In this document: piece by piece, positions 1 through 8,085 of the stretch
Layout of the letters: each line of letters opens with the position of its first letter
Position numbering within the stretch: position 1 is the first letter of the stretch
Source: an uncultured Clostridia bacterium
GTDB lineage: Bacteria > Bacillota > Clostridia > TANB77 > CAG-508
Length of the DNA: 24,069 bases
Reading direction: 5' to 3'
Assembly: GCA_934148985.1 (NCBI GenBank)
Contig: CAKPDO010000022.1
Location: forward strand, 1 to 24,069
Notes under the pieces: generated by a model
What the model saw: the letters and a program-made list of their open reading frames with translations, nothing else
Databases searched by the model: none
Told to the model about the DNA's origin: nothing
Translations under genes and position numbers: made by a program

Positions 1-603
1 CAAGTTGTATATTCAACATTTGACGAATTACCAGAACATCATGCAAAAGTTGCAGAAATGGTAATAGAAAGAGCAAAAAGACTAGTAGAGCAAGGAAGAG
101 ATGTAGTGATTTTACTAGATAGTATAACAAGACTTGCAAGAGCTTATAACCTAGTTGTACCAGCATCTGGAAGAACTTTATCAGGAGGAATTGACCCAGC
201 GTCATTACATAAGCCTAAAAAATTCTTTGGTGCTGCTCGTAACATAGAAAATGGTGGAAGTTTAACTATTTTGGCTACAGCTTTAACAGAAACTGGAAGT
301 AGAATGGACGATGTTATTTTCGAGGAATTTAAAGGCACTGGAAATATGGAAGTTCTACTTGATAGAAGTTTAGCTGAAAGAAGAATTTTCCCAGCTATTG
401 ATATTAATAGGTCTAACACTAGACGTGAAGATTTACTATTAAATGAAAAAGAGCTTAAAGTTGCTGAATTAATCAGAAAGGCGATGAGCAATTTATCAGC
501 TGCTGATAGCACTGAACAAATTCTAAATGCTATTAAGACAACTAAAAATAATGAGGAACTTATGGAGAAGTTGGAATTTGATTTATATAGATATAATAAA
601 TAA
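1..603 (+). CDS. rho: Transcription termination factor Rho, C-terminal part
   Basis: The 5' end is cut by the window; the frame is open from base 1 and reads through to TAA at 601-603, giving 200 C-terminal residues. Rho is a hexameric RNA-dependent ATPase that ends transcription. Visible marks are the Walker B-like stretch DVVILLDSITRLARAYN, followed by the Q-loop/R-loop region with GGIDPASLHKPKKFFGAARN, the conserved TGSRMDDVIFEEFKGTGNME, and LLDRSLAERRIFPAIDI. The N-terminal RNA-binding domain and Walker A lie outside the window. An ATG at base 58 is internal and not the start. A strong intrinsic terminator follows directly, so the next gene is a separate unit. Identification is secure. 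Confidence 0.97.
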   Translation, partial: QVVYSTFDELPEHHAKVAEMVIERAKRLVEQGRDVVILLDSITRLARAYNLVVPASGRTLSGGIDPASLHKPKKFFGAARNIENGGSLTILATALTETGSRMDDVIFEEFKGTGNMEVLLDRSLAERRIFPAIDINRSNTRREDLLLNEKELKVAELIRKAMSNLSAADSTEQILNAIKTTKNNEELMEKLEFDLYRYNK

Positions 604-614
604 AAAATATAAAG

Positions 615-644
615 ACAGATAATTATTGATAATTATCTGTTTTT
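615..644 (+). terminator. Intrinsic terminator of rho
   Basis: An 11-bp perfect stem (615-625 with 630-640, arms ACAGATAATTA and TAATTATCTGT) has a 4-nt loop and is followed by TTTT. It lies 11 bases after the rho stop codon. Confidence 0.85.
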
Positions 645-692
645 ATGATATAAAAAAGACAATTGAATAAATATGTTTATGGGAGAAAACAG

Positions 693-2168
693 ATGAAAAA
701 AATAAAAAATGATTTATTAGTGTTTTTATTCTTTTGGATAGTAGCATTTACTGTAATAGTAAATAGATATTTAAATAATTTAGATGAAGTGTGGGTATTT
801 AACTCGGCTAGAAACATTGCAAATGGACTGTTACCATACAGGGATTTTAATTTAGTAACAACTCCAGGATTGCCAATACTATGTGGAATATTTTTAAAAG
901 CGTTTGGAACAGAAATGATTGTTATGAGAGTGCTGGCAAGTATTCTTAATGCAACAATAATGTTATATGTATATAAAATATTAGATATATTAGAGATAAA
1001 AAAAGATTATATGCTAATTATATTGGCAATGATTTTTAGTTTATTTGTAAAATATTTTTGCATAGATTATAATTTTATGGTTTTGCTAATAGCATTAGTT
1101 TTATTAAAAAATGAATTAAAAAGCTATAAAGACAGTAACAATTTATTTAAATATGATGCAAAAAAAGAAGTATTTTTAGGCATATTAGCGGGAATAAGTA
1201 TTACTATGAAGCAAACAACAGGAATATGTCTTTCAATTGGATTTGCATCATATAAAATTTTAGCAGTCAGAAATATAACGGACTTAAAGATATTCTTGAA
1301 AATATTTTTAACAAGAATTTTTGCTGTTATTATACCTGTTTCTATTTTAATAGCATATTTAGTATATAATGGAATTATTTATGATTTTATAGATTATGCG
1401 TTTTTAGGAATAAAAGAATTTAAAAATAGCATTCCTTATTATACTTTGTTTAAAGGAAATTTAAGTTTTCTTGCTGTAATTGTACCATTTGGAATAATAG
1501 TTGCTTTTTATAAAGCTATAAAAGAAAAAAATACAATACTAACAATTTTAGTTTCGTATTCGATTTCAACTATAATTGTGATTTATCCTATATCAGATGA
1601 AATACATTTTTTAATTGGTGGAACGATTGCTATAATACTTGTAATCTATATGACAAAATTACTAGTAAATAAATATTTTAATGGAATATTTAATAATGAA
1701 AAAATGCTCAAATTTACTAAAACCATTACAAATATAATAATAATTTTTGTATTATTACTGTCATTTTATAAAATAATAGGATACTTAAGAATTTGTAATA
1801 ATTATAATACACAAAATTTCAAGTATATTCCTGTATCTGAAAATTTGATAGAAAGTATAAAAGAAGTAGATGATTATATTTTAAGGCAAGAACAAGAGGT
1901 ATACATTTTAGATGCTAGAGCTGGAGTATATATGATACCAATTAATAGATATAATAAGAATTATGATATGTTTTTAATTGGAAACCTTGGCGGAGAAGGC
2001 TCAAATGGAATAATTGAAGATTTACAATCAAAAGAAAACGCAAAATTATTATTGCTTAGTAATGAACACAATCTAAATTGGCAAACACCGTTAGACATTA
2101 TAAAATATGTTAAGCAAAATTATAATAAAATAGAAAAAATAGGAAGTTTTGATGTTTATGAAAAATGA
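693..2168 (+). CDS. GT-C fold membrane glycosyltransferase-like protein
   Basis: A polytopic membrane protein of 491 residues. After the first membrane helix (about residues 8-25) comes the acidic loop LDEVWVFNSARN and then NGLLPYRDFNLVTTPG, a pattern typical of the large GT-C family (PMT/ArnT and GT39/GT83-like), in which the first extracellular loop carries the catalytic acid; here that would be D31 or E32. About nine further hydrophobic helices follow, then a soluble C-terminal segment of about 110 residues containing YILDARAGVYMIP. GT-C enzymes use polyprenyl-phosphate sugars to decorate lipids, wall polymers or proteins; donor and acceptor cannot be told here. The ATG at 693 is preceded by GGGAG with 7-nt spacing and is preferred; an in-frame TTG at 663 has no ribosome binding site. 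The gene is isolated between the rho terminator and a new promoter. Confidence 0.75.
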   Translation: MKKIKNDLLVFLFFWIVAFTVIVNRYLNNLDEVWVFNSARNIANGLLPYRDFNLVTTPGLPILCGIFLKAFGTEMIVMRVLASILNATIMLYVYKILDILEIKKDYMLIILAMIFSLFVKYFCIDYNFMVLLIALVLLKNELKSYKDSNNLFKYDAKKEVFLGILAGISITMKQTTGICLSIGFASYKILAVRNITDLKIFLKIFLTRIFAVIIPVSILIAYLVYNGIIYDFIDYAFLGIKEFKNSIPYYTLFKGNLSFLAVIVPFGIIVAFYKAIKEKNTILTILVSYSISTIIVIYPISDEIHFLIGGTIAIILVIYMTKLLVNKYFNGIFNNEKMLKFTKTITNIIIIFVLLLSFYKIIGYLRICNNYNTQNFKYIPVSENLIESIKEVDDYILRQEQEVYILDARAGVYMIPINRYNKNYDMFLIGNLGGEGSNGIIEDLQSKENAKLLLLSNEHNLNWQTPLDIIKYVKQNYNKIEKIGSFDVYEK

Positions 2169-2262
2169 TTCAGAACAAGTGCATCATATTCAATTATAGG
2201 CGTTAAACAGAACTAATAATCGACTATGATTTACGAAAATATCGAGAAACGATAAAAAAATA

Positions 2263-2291
2263 TTGACAAACAAAAATAAAAGTAATATAAT
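2263..2291 (+). promoter_or_regulatory. Perfect-consensus sigma-A promoter of the DUF2975 cassette
   Basis: TTGACA (2263-2268), a 17-bp spacer, and TATAAT (2286-2291): both boxes match the housekeeping consensus exactly. The first start codon of the cassette lies 36 bases downstream. Confidence 0.9.
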
Positions 2292-2326
2292 CCTTTCATA
2301 ATATTTAAATTATGGAGGGATTTTTT

Positions 2327-2794
2327 ATGCAAATAACAGGAGAAAAAGGAATTGGAAAAATTTTAAAAATATTTTTACAAATTTGTTTTTATGGAGGAAT
2401 AATAGTTTTAATTGCATTACCATTTGTATTAAGCAAATTTGGTTTTGGATTGGGTGCAAGCATGTATGTAATATATCCAAATGGAATTGTACTATTAATA
2501 ATTACACATAAATTTATTAAATTATTTAACAGTTTAAGAATAAATAATCCATTTTGTGATGAAAACGTTAAAACATTAAAATCAACAGGCGTAATAAGTT
2601 TAGTAGGCTCAATATTTTGGTTAATTGATTTTTTGTACGAAATATTTTTAGCAAAATCAAATGATATTATTTTAAATTGTACATTGCTATTTCTAAGTAT
2701 ATTATTTTTGGGAGTATCAATTGCTCTATATATTTTATCAAATTTGCTAAAACAAGCAACTGAGTACAAAGAAGAAAATGAATTAACAATATAG
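2327..2794 (+). CDS. DUF2975 family membrane protein
   Basis: A 155-residue protein with four predicted membrane helices (roughly residues 14-37, 43-62, 90-110 and 119-142) and a charged C-terminus. The helix pattern, the N/D-P-F motif between helices 2 and 3 (NNPFCDENVKTLK) and the placement directly before a tiny HTH gene are characteristic of the DUF2975 family, whose function is unknown. The start is set by GGAGGG at 2314-2319, 7 bases before ATG 2327; the in-frame ATG at 2312 overlaps that site and is rejected. It is followed after 12 bases by the HTH gene, so the two are co-transcribed. Family assignment is from memory of sequence pattern; function is not inferred. Confidence 0.8.
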   Translation: MQITGEKGIGKILKIFLQICFYGGIIVLIALPFVLSKFGFGLGASMYVIYPNGIVLLIITHKFIKLFNSLRINNPFCDENVKTLKSTGVISLVGSIFWLIDFLYEIFLAKSNDIILNCTLLFLSILFLGVSIALYILSNLLKQATEYKEENELTI

Positions 2795-2806
2795 GAGGAA
2801 ATCAAA

Positions 2807-3028
2807 ATGATAATAGTAAATTTAGATGTAATGATGGCAAAAAGAAAAATTTCATCAATAGAATTAGCAGAAAAAATAGGAATTACTCCTGCAAATTTAT
2901 CTATATTAAAAACAAATAAAGGAAAAGCAATAAGATTTTCAACACTAAATAAATTGTGTAAAGTTCTTGAATGTGCGCCAGGAGATATATTAGAATATCA
3001 AGAAGGGGAGGAAGATTGTGATGATTAA
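2807..3028 (+). CDS. Small XRE/Cro-type HTH regulator (HTH_26, YozG-like)
   Basis: A 73-residue protein that is almost entirely one helix-turn-helix domain: residues 12-60 contain SIELAEKIGITPANLSILK (helices 2-3) and FSTLNKLCKVLECAPGDILEY, the standard end of the HTH_26/YozG group. These single-domain regulators usually travel with a DUF2975 protein, as here, and may repress their own operon. AGGAGG at 2793-2798 lies 8 bases before the ATG. Its 3' end overlaps the next start, indicating translational coupling. Confidence 0.9.
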   Translation: MIIVNLDVMMAKRKISSIELAEKIGITPANLSILKTNKGKAIRFSTLNKLCKVLECAPGDILEYQEGEEDCDD

Positions 3029-4472
3029 TTTAGGAATTGGAGCATTAATTTTAGCAATATGGATTATAACATTATTTTTAGGCAAAGATATTGGGCTTTC
3101 AATGCTATTATTTACAGCACCTTTTGTATATTTCTTTATACATTTATTAGAAGAAAATAATAAAATAAAAAATTCGAGATCTAAAATATTACTAATACCA
3201 ATATTATTACTTTCAAGTACATATTTTATATATGATAACACTTTTTTTAATAATTGGAATTTATTAATAATACCTATTTTAATAGTTTTTATGATATTAG
3301 GCCTAATTGGAGAAAAATTAGAGATTAATCTTGATACAATTGGAACACTATTGGGTGTATTTCTTACTCCAATAAGCTATATAGGTGAAAGTATAAAAAA
3401 ATTAGTTGAGGCTATAGGTGGAAAACTAAGTATAAAAACTAATGATAAAACTAAAAAAATTTTCAAAGCAATATTAATAACTGTGCCAATTGTTTTGGCT
3501 ATAATAATATTATTATCATCAGCCGATGAGATTTTTGCAAATATTTTTAAATCAATTTTTGGAAATATTTTTCATATGCTTTGGACAATAAATATATCAA
3601 AAATAATATGTATGCTAATTGCATTTTTATATTTTATGGGCTTGTTTTATTATATTTGCATAAAATATGAGGTAATTCAAAAAATCGAAGAAAACAGTAG
3701 CCAAAGATACGACAACTTTACAATTAAAACGATTTTGATTTCGCTAAATGTAATATATTTAGTATTTTGCTGTATACAAATAAAATCATTATTTATTAGA
3801 AATACAACATTGAATTATGCCCATTATGCTAGACAAGGATTTTTTCAACTAATGGTTGTATCACTAATTAATTTGCTTGTGATATTAATTGCTAAAAAAA
3901 GAGAAAATAAAGAGGAAGAAAAATCTAACAAATATATCAATTACATGAGCTTATTAATGATTTTCTTTACATTTATTATTGTAATATCAGCAGCTATAAG
4001 AATGCACTTTTATGAAAGTGCTTATGGATATACGTTATTTAGACTTTTAGTATATTGTATTTTATTAACAGAGTGTATATTGTTTATTCCAACAATATTA
4101 TATATTTTAGATAAAAAAATCAATTTACCAAAATGTTATTTTACAATAATAATAATTACTTATGTATGCATGAATTTTGCTAATTTTGATAATATAATAG
4201 CTAGTAAAAATGTAAATAGATATATTGAAACTGGGAAAATAGATATGTATTATTTGAAATACGAAATGGGAACAGATGCTGTTCGTCAAATTTTTAGGAT
4301 TTTAGAAGCGTCTTCTACAGATACAGAAGAGATAAAAATTGAGGCAAGGAAATATTTACAGGATGTATATAAGAGGATTAATGAGGAAAAATTTGATTTT
4401 AGGGATTTTAATATATCAAAATTGTTGGCTAAAAATTTAATTAGGAATGAATTAGAGTTAAATGATAATTAA
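3021..4472 (+). CDS. DUF4153/DUF4173-like polytopic membrane protein
   Basis: About 483 residues with roughly eleven hydrophobic helices. The central stretch with NYAHYARQGFFQLMVVSLINLL matches the hallmark Y-A-x-Y-A-R-x-G-F-F-Q-L segment of the DUF4153/DUF4173 families, which are of unknown function. The last 80 residues are soluble and rich in charged residues. The gene overlaps the HTH gene by 8 bases. GGGGAGG at 3005-3011 serves either GTG 3018 (6-nt spacing) or ATG 3021 (9-nt spacing); ATG is chosen, and the choice changes one residue. Together with DUF2975 and HTH_26 it forms a compact membrane-plus-regulator operon; a role in envelope sensing is only a guess. Confidence 0.8.
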   Translation: MINLGIGALILAIWIITLFLGKDIGLSMLLFTAPFVYFFIHLLEENNKIKNSRSKILLIPILLLSSTYFIYDNTFFNNWNLLIIPILIVFMILGLIGEKLEINLDTIGTLLGVFLTPISYIGESIKKLVEAIGGKLSIKTNDKTKKIFKAILITVPIVLAIIILLSSADEIFANIFKSIFGNIFHMLWTINISKIICMLIAFLYFMGLFYYICIKYEVIQKIEENSSQRYDNFTIKTILISLNVIYLVFCCIQIKSLFIRNTTLNYAHYARQGFFQLMVVSLINLLVILIAKKRENKEEEKSNKYINYMSLLMIFFTFIIVISAAIRMHFYESAYGYTLFRLLVYCILLTECILFIPTILYILDKKINLPKCYFTIIIITYVCMNFANFDNIIASKNVNRYIETGKIDMYYLKYEMGTDAVRQIFRILEASSTDTEEIKIEARKYLQDVYKRINEEKFDFRDFNISKLLAKNLIRNELELNDN

Positions 4473-4640
4473 AAAAGTATAACTGTTATTACAAATGAAC
4501 TCCATCTGAAAAGATGTAAGAAAAAATTATGCAGGGTGCAGCAAATGTGCTCTGCAATTTATTATTTAAGGAGCAATAAAAGTATGCTGATTTTTTTATT
4601 CCAATAAAAACGAGTAGAGTAGGGGGATAACTATACTTTT
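4473..4640. repeat. 168-bp element with inverted ends: MITE-like or structured RNA
   Basis: The ends are a perfect 9-bp inverted repeat, AAAAGTATA (4473-4481) and TATACTTTT (4632-4640); allowing a 3-base insertion the match extends into GTTAT. Inside are a CATCT-GAAA-AGATG hairpin with a GNRA-type loop (about 4502-4515) and a 10-bp GC-richer hairpin with loop GCAAA (about 4531-4555; some G-U pairs), plus a T7 run near 4591. No open reading frame is evident. It could be a miniature transposable element or a folded RNA; no clear target-site duplication was found. It starts right after the DUF4153 stop codon. Confidence 0.4.
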
Positions 4641-5240
4641 AATATTGTAGATTTATATTAATATAAAAAATTTTGTGCAAAGTTCTAAAAAATAAAATTA
4701 TAAATTAAAAATTTTAATTTTATAGATTTTTTAAAACGAACATTTGTTAATTGAAAATTTTCATGTTTGATTTTAAATTTATATGTTTTCATTATTATAA
4801 TTTAAACTTACGAAAATCAATTTTAATCCAATTATAATCTAAATTTAGTTTATTTAAGTCTTTATAAAAATTTTAGCAATATAATATATAATTATCCTAT
4901 AAATACTAAAATGTCTAAAATAACGGCTTATGAGAATTGATTTCAAGGCATTTTAATATTTAAATCATATAATTTGAGAATTTTAGATAAAAAATGACTA
5001 AATTTTTATATACTTATATAGGTATATAAAAAATGCAAAAAACGGTTAAAAAACGACGCACGAGAATCGATTTTAAGGCGTTTTAAATTTTAATCAATAT
5101 AGTTTGTTGTTAATAAAATACGGCAAATATAGATAAAACAAGCATTTTGGGTATTTGCGAAAAAAATTCATATAAAATATATAATAAGTAATAAAATTAA
5201 TTTATAAAGGTAAATTATAAAACTGATTTAAATTGACTTT
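4641..5240. repeat. Gene-free AT-rich stretch with degenerate direct repeats
   Basis: No plausible coding sequence was found. Two imperfect copies of an about 45-bp unit start at 4931 and 5061 (GAGAATtGAtTTcAAGGCaTTTTAA-like, 130 bp apart), and a weaker third copy starts near 4811 (120 bp upstream). A GCAAATA/TATTTGC inverted pair lies at about 5123-5158. Copy 5061 stands out by its CpG-containing bases in otherwise almost pure A/T. The stretch may be the remnant of an inserted element. Confidence 0.4.
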
Positions 5241-5249
5241 AGAAATAAA

Positions 5250-5470
5250 TATCTGGGACTAGACTAACATTATCACAAGTAATAAATGGGATAAAGCAAT
5301 AATGTTAGTCAAACGATAGCTTGGAAAGCTTTTAAAGCTAATAGTTACAAGAATTTGTGGGAGATAGGATCTTGAAAGAGGTTTTTCCACATATCACACA
5401 TTGCGCAAAATGTAAGTTTTGTACAATGTAAGATAGGAGAAACCTATAAAATCCTCTTTCCCGCTATACA
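5250..5470. ncRNA. Candidate structured non-coding RNA, class not recognised
   Basis: Dense, long-range base pairing sets this block apart from its surroundings. A perfect 12-bp stem pairs 5262-5273 with 5299-5310 (25-nt loop). A separate rod follows: 5357-5373 with 5448-5464 (17 positions, two mismatches, two G-U), 5379-5388 with 5436-5445 (10 pairs, one G-U), and 5398-5410 with 5417-5429 (one mismatch, one G-U, 6-nt loop). Alternative pairings exist: 5374-5381 with 5453-5460 (8 perfect), and 5419-5429 with 5473-5483 (11 perfect). No coding frame crosses it and it is less AT-rich than the flanks. It does not show the conserved cores I know for tmRNA, RNase P, SRP, T-box or common riboswitches. 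A 6S-like rod is possible but the separate 5' hairpin argues against it. The transcribed strand is not determined. Confidence 0.45.
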
Positions 5471-5492
5471 CAACATTGTACAACATTACTTT

Positions 5493-5714
5493 CTATTTAA
5501 ACAAACTTTCAAAAAAATCAATATAATTTATTTCTAGCTCTCTACAAATCTCAATAATATTTTTTAGTTTAGGAAAACATTTTCCATTTTCCCATTTTGA
5601 AACAGCTTGACTAGAAACATGTAATTTTTCAGCTAAATCTTCTTGAGTCAAATTATGTAATATTCTATGTTCAGCAATTTTATTTCCAAATTCAACGTAT
5701 ATGGAATTTTTCAA
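5493..5714 (-). CDS. Small XRE-family HTH transcriptional regulator
   Basis: A 73-residue protein made of one Cro/C1-type HTH domain: GNKIAEHRILHNLTQEDLAEKL, then VSSQAVSKWENGKCFPKLKN (recognition helix SSQAVSKWE) and a closing helix IIEICRELEINYIDFF. The domain fills the protein, so no effector domain is present. The ribosome binding site GGGGGAGG (5722-5729 region) lies 7 bases before a TTG at 5714; the in-frame GTG at 5723 overlaps that site and is rejected. It is transcribed alone, away from the GH25 gene terminator and toward the structured block at 5250-5470. Targets are unknown. Confidence 0.85.
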   Translation of the reverse strand: MKNSIYVEFGNKIAEHRILHNLTQEDLAEKLHVSSQAVSKWENGKCFPKLKNIIEICRELEINYIDFFESLFK

Positions 5715-5747
5715 ACTTCTCACCTCCCCCTATCTTTACTATTCAAT

Positions 5748-5776
5748 ATAATAATAGCTTTTATAACATTTGTAAA
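5748..5776 (-). promoter_or_regulatory. Probable sigma-A promoter of the XRE gene
   Basis: On the minus strand, TTTACA (5771-5776), a 17-bp spacer and TATTAT (5748-5753); the coding start is 34 bases downstream. Confidence 0.65.
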
Positions 5777-5816
5777 CATATTCTTAGTTGATATTACAAA
5801 AAATCTCGTTATAAAT

Positions 5817-5864
5817 AAAAAAATCGTTATTACAAAGTCAACATTAGACATTTTATAATAACGA
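5817..5864 (-). terminator. Intrinsic terminator after the GH25 gene
   Basis: Read on the minus strand, TCGTTATTA pairs with TAATAACGA (5856-5864 with 5824-5832), an inner AAA-GTC/GACTTT helix extends it, and seven T follow. It lies 24 bases after the GH25 stop codon. Confidence 0.8.
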
Positions 5865-5888
5865 CATCTTTAAATGGTAATAAATTCA

Positions 5889-6908
5889 TCATTCATACAT
5901 AACATTAATATCCACATTTCCATTAATTCCACTAACAATCCCAGTCTGGCAAAATTGCCAAATTTTATAATTTCCACTATAAGAAGTTTCATCAACATAA
6001 TTTGCAAGCCAAACAGGATAATTTTTATCATTTTTCCAAACAGCCTCTAAATAAGTCTTGCTTCCATACAACATAGCCTTATACCCCATGTTCACACACT
6101 CATCCATAAAAGTATCAGCCATATCATTTATATCATATAAGCTAAGTCCTAATTTATTAAACGAGTTCCAATTTTCCCAGTCAAAGGCAATATTTATATT
6201 GCTATAATTATATTCATGTAATTTATCACAAATCCATGAAGCTTGGGATTTTGCTTCATTTACGCTTTTTGCATAAGAAGAAAAATAAACGGCAATAGGT
6301 ATATTATTATCAATACATCCTTTTATATTAGCTTCAAAATAAGGGTCAATTGATACATCTCCATCAAATCCATTTTGGTATCCCATTCTTAGAACTGCAA
6401 ACTCTACACCCTCATCTGCAACTTTTTTCCAGTCAATATTTTCTTGCCACTTTGAAACATCTATACCAAGCTTAGTTGTATCATTTTTATATTTATTGAC
6501 TGCATCTTTAAATAATATTTTATCTTCAGAATATTTGTAATTGTCTTTTACTTTTAGCACAAAATCTTTAGACGTAATGTTTCCAGAAGCATCCTCAATT
6601 TTATATGTTAAGTTATATTCACCTTGAGTATTTAGGTCATAATCTCCAATAATTTCTCTTTTTGGATATTTATCAATATCATCTGCACTCATTATTACAT
6701 CTACCAAATTTTTACTGTATCCAGTTTTTACAGTATAAGAATTGCCTAGTACAATTATCGGTGATGTTGTATCAGGTATAGAATTATTGCTTTGATTTGA
6801 AAACGTCTTATTTTTGATTCTCGTGGCAATAAAAATCATGCTTATAACAATGATTAATAAGATGGATATTATTACAATTTTCTTTTTTGACACCGTAAAA
6901 TTTAGCAC
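5889..6908 (-). CDS. Membrane-anchored GH25 lysozyme with Ig-like domain
   Basis: A 339-residue cell-wall hydrolase. Residues 10-28 form an N-terminal membrane anchor or uncleaved signal; residues 47-122 form an Ig-like domain of the DUF5011 type (start DTTSPIIVLG, centre GEYNLTYKIEDASGN); residues 146-339 form the GH25 muramidase domain. GH25 landmarks are GIDVSKWQ (D150), FAVLRMGYQ, the catalytic AFDWENW (D243, E245), YPVWLANY and the closing IWQFCQTG...NVDINV. The family cleaves the MurNAc-GlcNAc bond of peptidoglycan. The start is GTG, with GGAG 8 bases upstream. It follows metK by 16 bases, so it probably shares its transcript, and ends at a clear terminator. An autolysin or remodelling role is likely; a phage origin is unlikely given the context. 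Confidence 0.93.
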   Translation of the reverse strand: MLNFTVSKKKIVIISILLIIVISMIFIATRIKNKTFSNQSNNSIPDTTSPIIVLGNSYTVKTGYSKNLVDVIMSADDIDKYPKREIIGDYDLNTQGEYNLTYKIEDASGNITSKDFVLKVKDNYKYSEDKILFKDAVNKYKNDTTKLGIDVSKWQENIDWKKVADEGVEFAVLRMGYQNGFDGDVSIDPYFEANIKGCIDNNIPIAVYFSSYAKSVNEAKSQASWICDKLHEYNYSNINIAFDWENWNSFNKLGLSLYDINDMADTFMDECVNMGYKAMLYGSKTYLEAVWKNDKNYPVWLANYVDETSYSGNYKIWQFCQTGIVSGINGNVDINVMYE

Positions 6909-6924
6909 CGCAAAATCTCCTTTT

Positions 6925-8064
6925 TTATAAATTTATAATTTTTTCCCAAGCCAAATTTTCTTTTCCAAAATGACCATAATTAGTTGTAAATCTATAAATA
7001 GGCTTTCTTAAGTCTAGATAATTAATTATGCCGCTCGGAGTTAAGTCAAACTTATTTATTATTTTTTTGCTAATTTCTTCTTCTGGAATTGTATTTGTTC
7101 CAAAAGTGTTTACATAAACGGAAACAGGATTTGCAACACCAATTGCATACGCTAGTTGCACTTCACATTTGGTACTGTAACCATTTGCAACAACATTTTT
7201 AGCAATATGTCTTGCCATATAGCTTGCAGACCTATCAACTTTTGTAGGGTCTTTACCAGAAAAGGCACCACCACCATGACGACTATATCCGCCATATGTA
7301 TCAACTATTATTTTTCTTCCTGTTAGGCCGCTATCACCAAGGGGTCCTCCAATTATAAATCTTCCTGTTGGATTTATAAAATATTTCGTATTTTCATCTA
7401 AAAGTTCTTGTGGTACTATTTTATTTATAACTTCTTTTTTTATGTCTTTTTTTAAAATATTCAAATCTACATTTTCCTTATGTTGAGTAGAAATTACTAT
7501 TGTATCAACTCTTTTAGGTTGGTCATTTTCATATTCAACTGTAACTTGGACTTTACCATCTGGTTTTAAATAATCTATTATATTTTGCTTTCTTACAAAT
7601 GTTAATTGTTTTGCAAGTTTATGAGCCAAGGAGATAGGAAGTGGCATTAATTCATTTGTTTCATTACATGCAAATCCAAACATTAAACCTTGGTCGCCAG
7701 CACCTAATAATTCCTCATTCCCTTGTTTTGTTTCTAATGATTTATCAACCCCGAGAGCTATATCGGCTGACTGTTTTGATAATTTTACTATAACATTACA
7801 TGTTTTATAATCTATATCTGTTTTGCTGTCGCAATATCCCACTTCTTTAATTGCATTTCTTACAACTTGCTCAATATCAACTTCAGCATTTGAAGTTATT
7901 TCGCCAGTTATATATATTTCACCTTTTCCAGCAACAGTTTCACATGCTACCCTTGAATAGGGGTCTATTGCAAGATAGCTATCTAAAATACTATCTGATA
8001 TATAATCACACAATTTATCTGGATGTCCCTCTGTAACACTCTCAGATGTAAATAATCTTCTCAT
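6925..8064 (-). CDS. metK: S-adenosylmethionine synthetase
   Basis: A 379-residue, full-length enzyme that makes S-adenosylmethionine from methionine and ATP. Family motifs are intact: TSESVTEGHPDK (residues 6-17, ATP and Mg binding), GAGDQGLMFGFA (121-132), and GGGAFSGKDPTKVDRSA (264-280, the glycine-rich phosphate loop). The C-terminus DLRKPIYRFTTNYGHFG is typical. The minus-strand start ATG at 8064 has AAGGAG upstream. It lies 94 bases after the acyl-CoA synthetase gene, with a hairpin between, and 16 bases before the GH25 gene. No SAM-I riboswitch is recognisable upstream; see the leader hairpin. Confidence 0.98.
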   Translation of the reverse strand: MRRLFTSESVTEGHPDKLCDYISDSILDSYLAIDPYSRVACETVAGKGEIYITGEITSNAEVDIEQVVRNAIKEVGYCDSKTDIDYKTCNVIVKLSKQSADIALGVDKSLETKQGNEELLGAGDQGLMFGFACNETNELMPLPISLAHKLAKQLTFVRKQNIIDYLKPDGKVQVTVEYENDQPKRVDTIVISTQHKENVDLNILKKDIKKEVINKIVPQELLDENTKYFINPTGRFIIGGPLGDSGLTGRKIIVDTYGGYSRHGGGAFSGKDPTKVDRSASYMARHIAKNVVANGYSTKCEVQLAYAIGVANPVSVYVNTFGTNTIPEEEISKKIINKFDLTPSGIINYLDLRKPIYRFTTNYGHFGKENLAWEKIINL

Positions 8065-8085
8065 TCTAAATCTCTCCTTTTATAG

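Noticed and set aside
144..512. Minus-strand open frame of 122 codons inside rho
   Set aside because: It mirrors the highly conserved rho coding frame and has no ribosome binding site or family resemblance.
4670..4735. AT-only hairpin (ATAAAATTA/TAATTTTAT) as terminator of the DUF4153 operon
   Set aside because: The stem has no G-C pairs and such palindromes are expected in this composition; evidence is too weak to call.
5241..5470. tmRNA, RNase P RNA, SRP RNA or T-box leader
   Set aside because: None of the conserved core sequences of these RNAs could be found on either strand.
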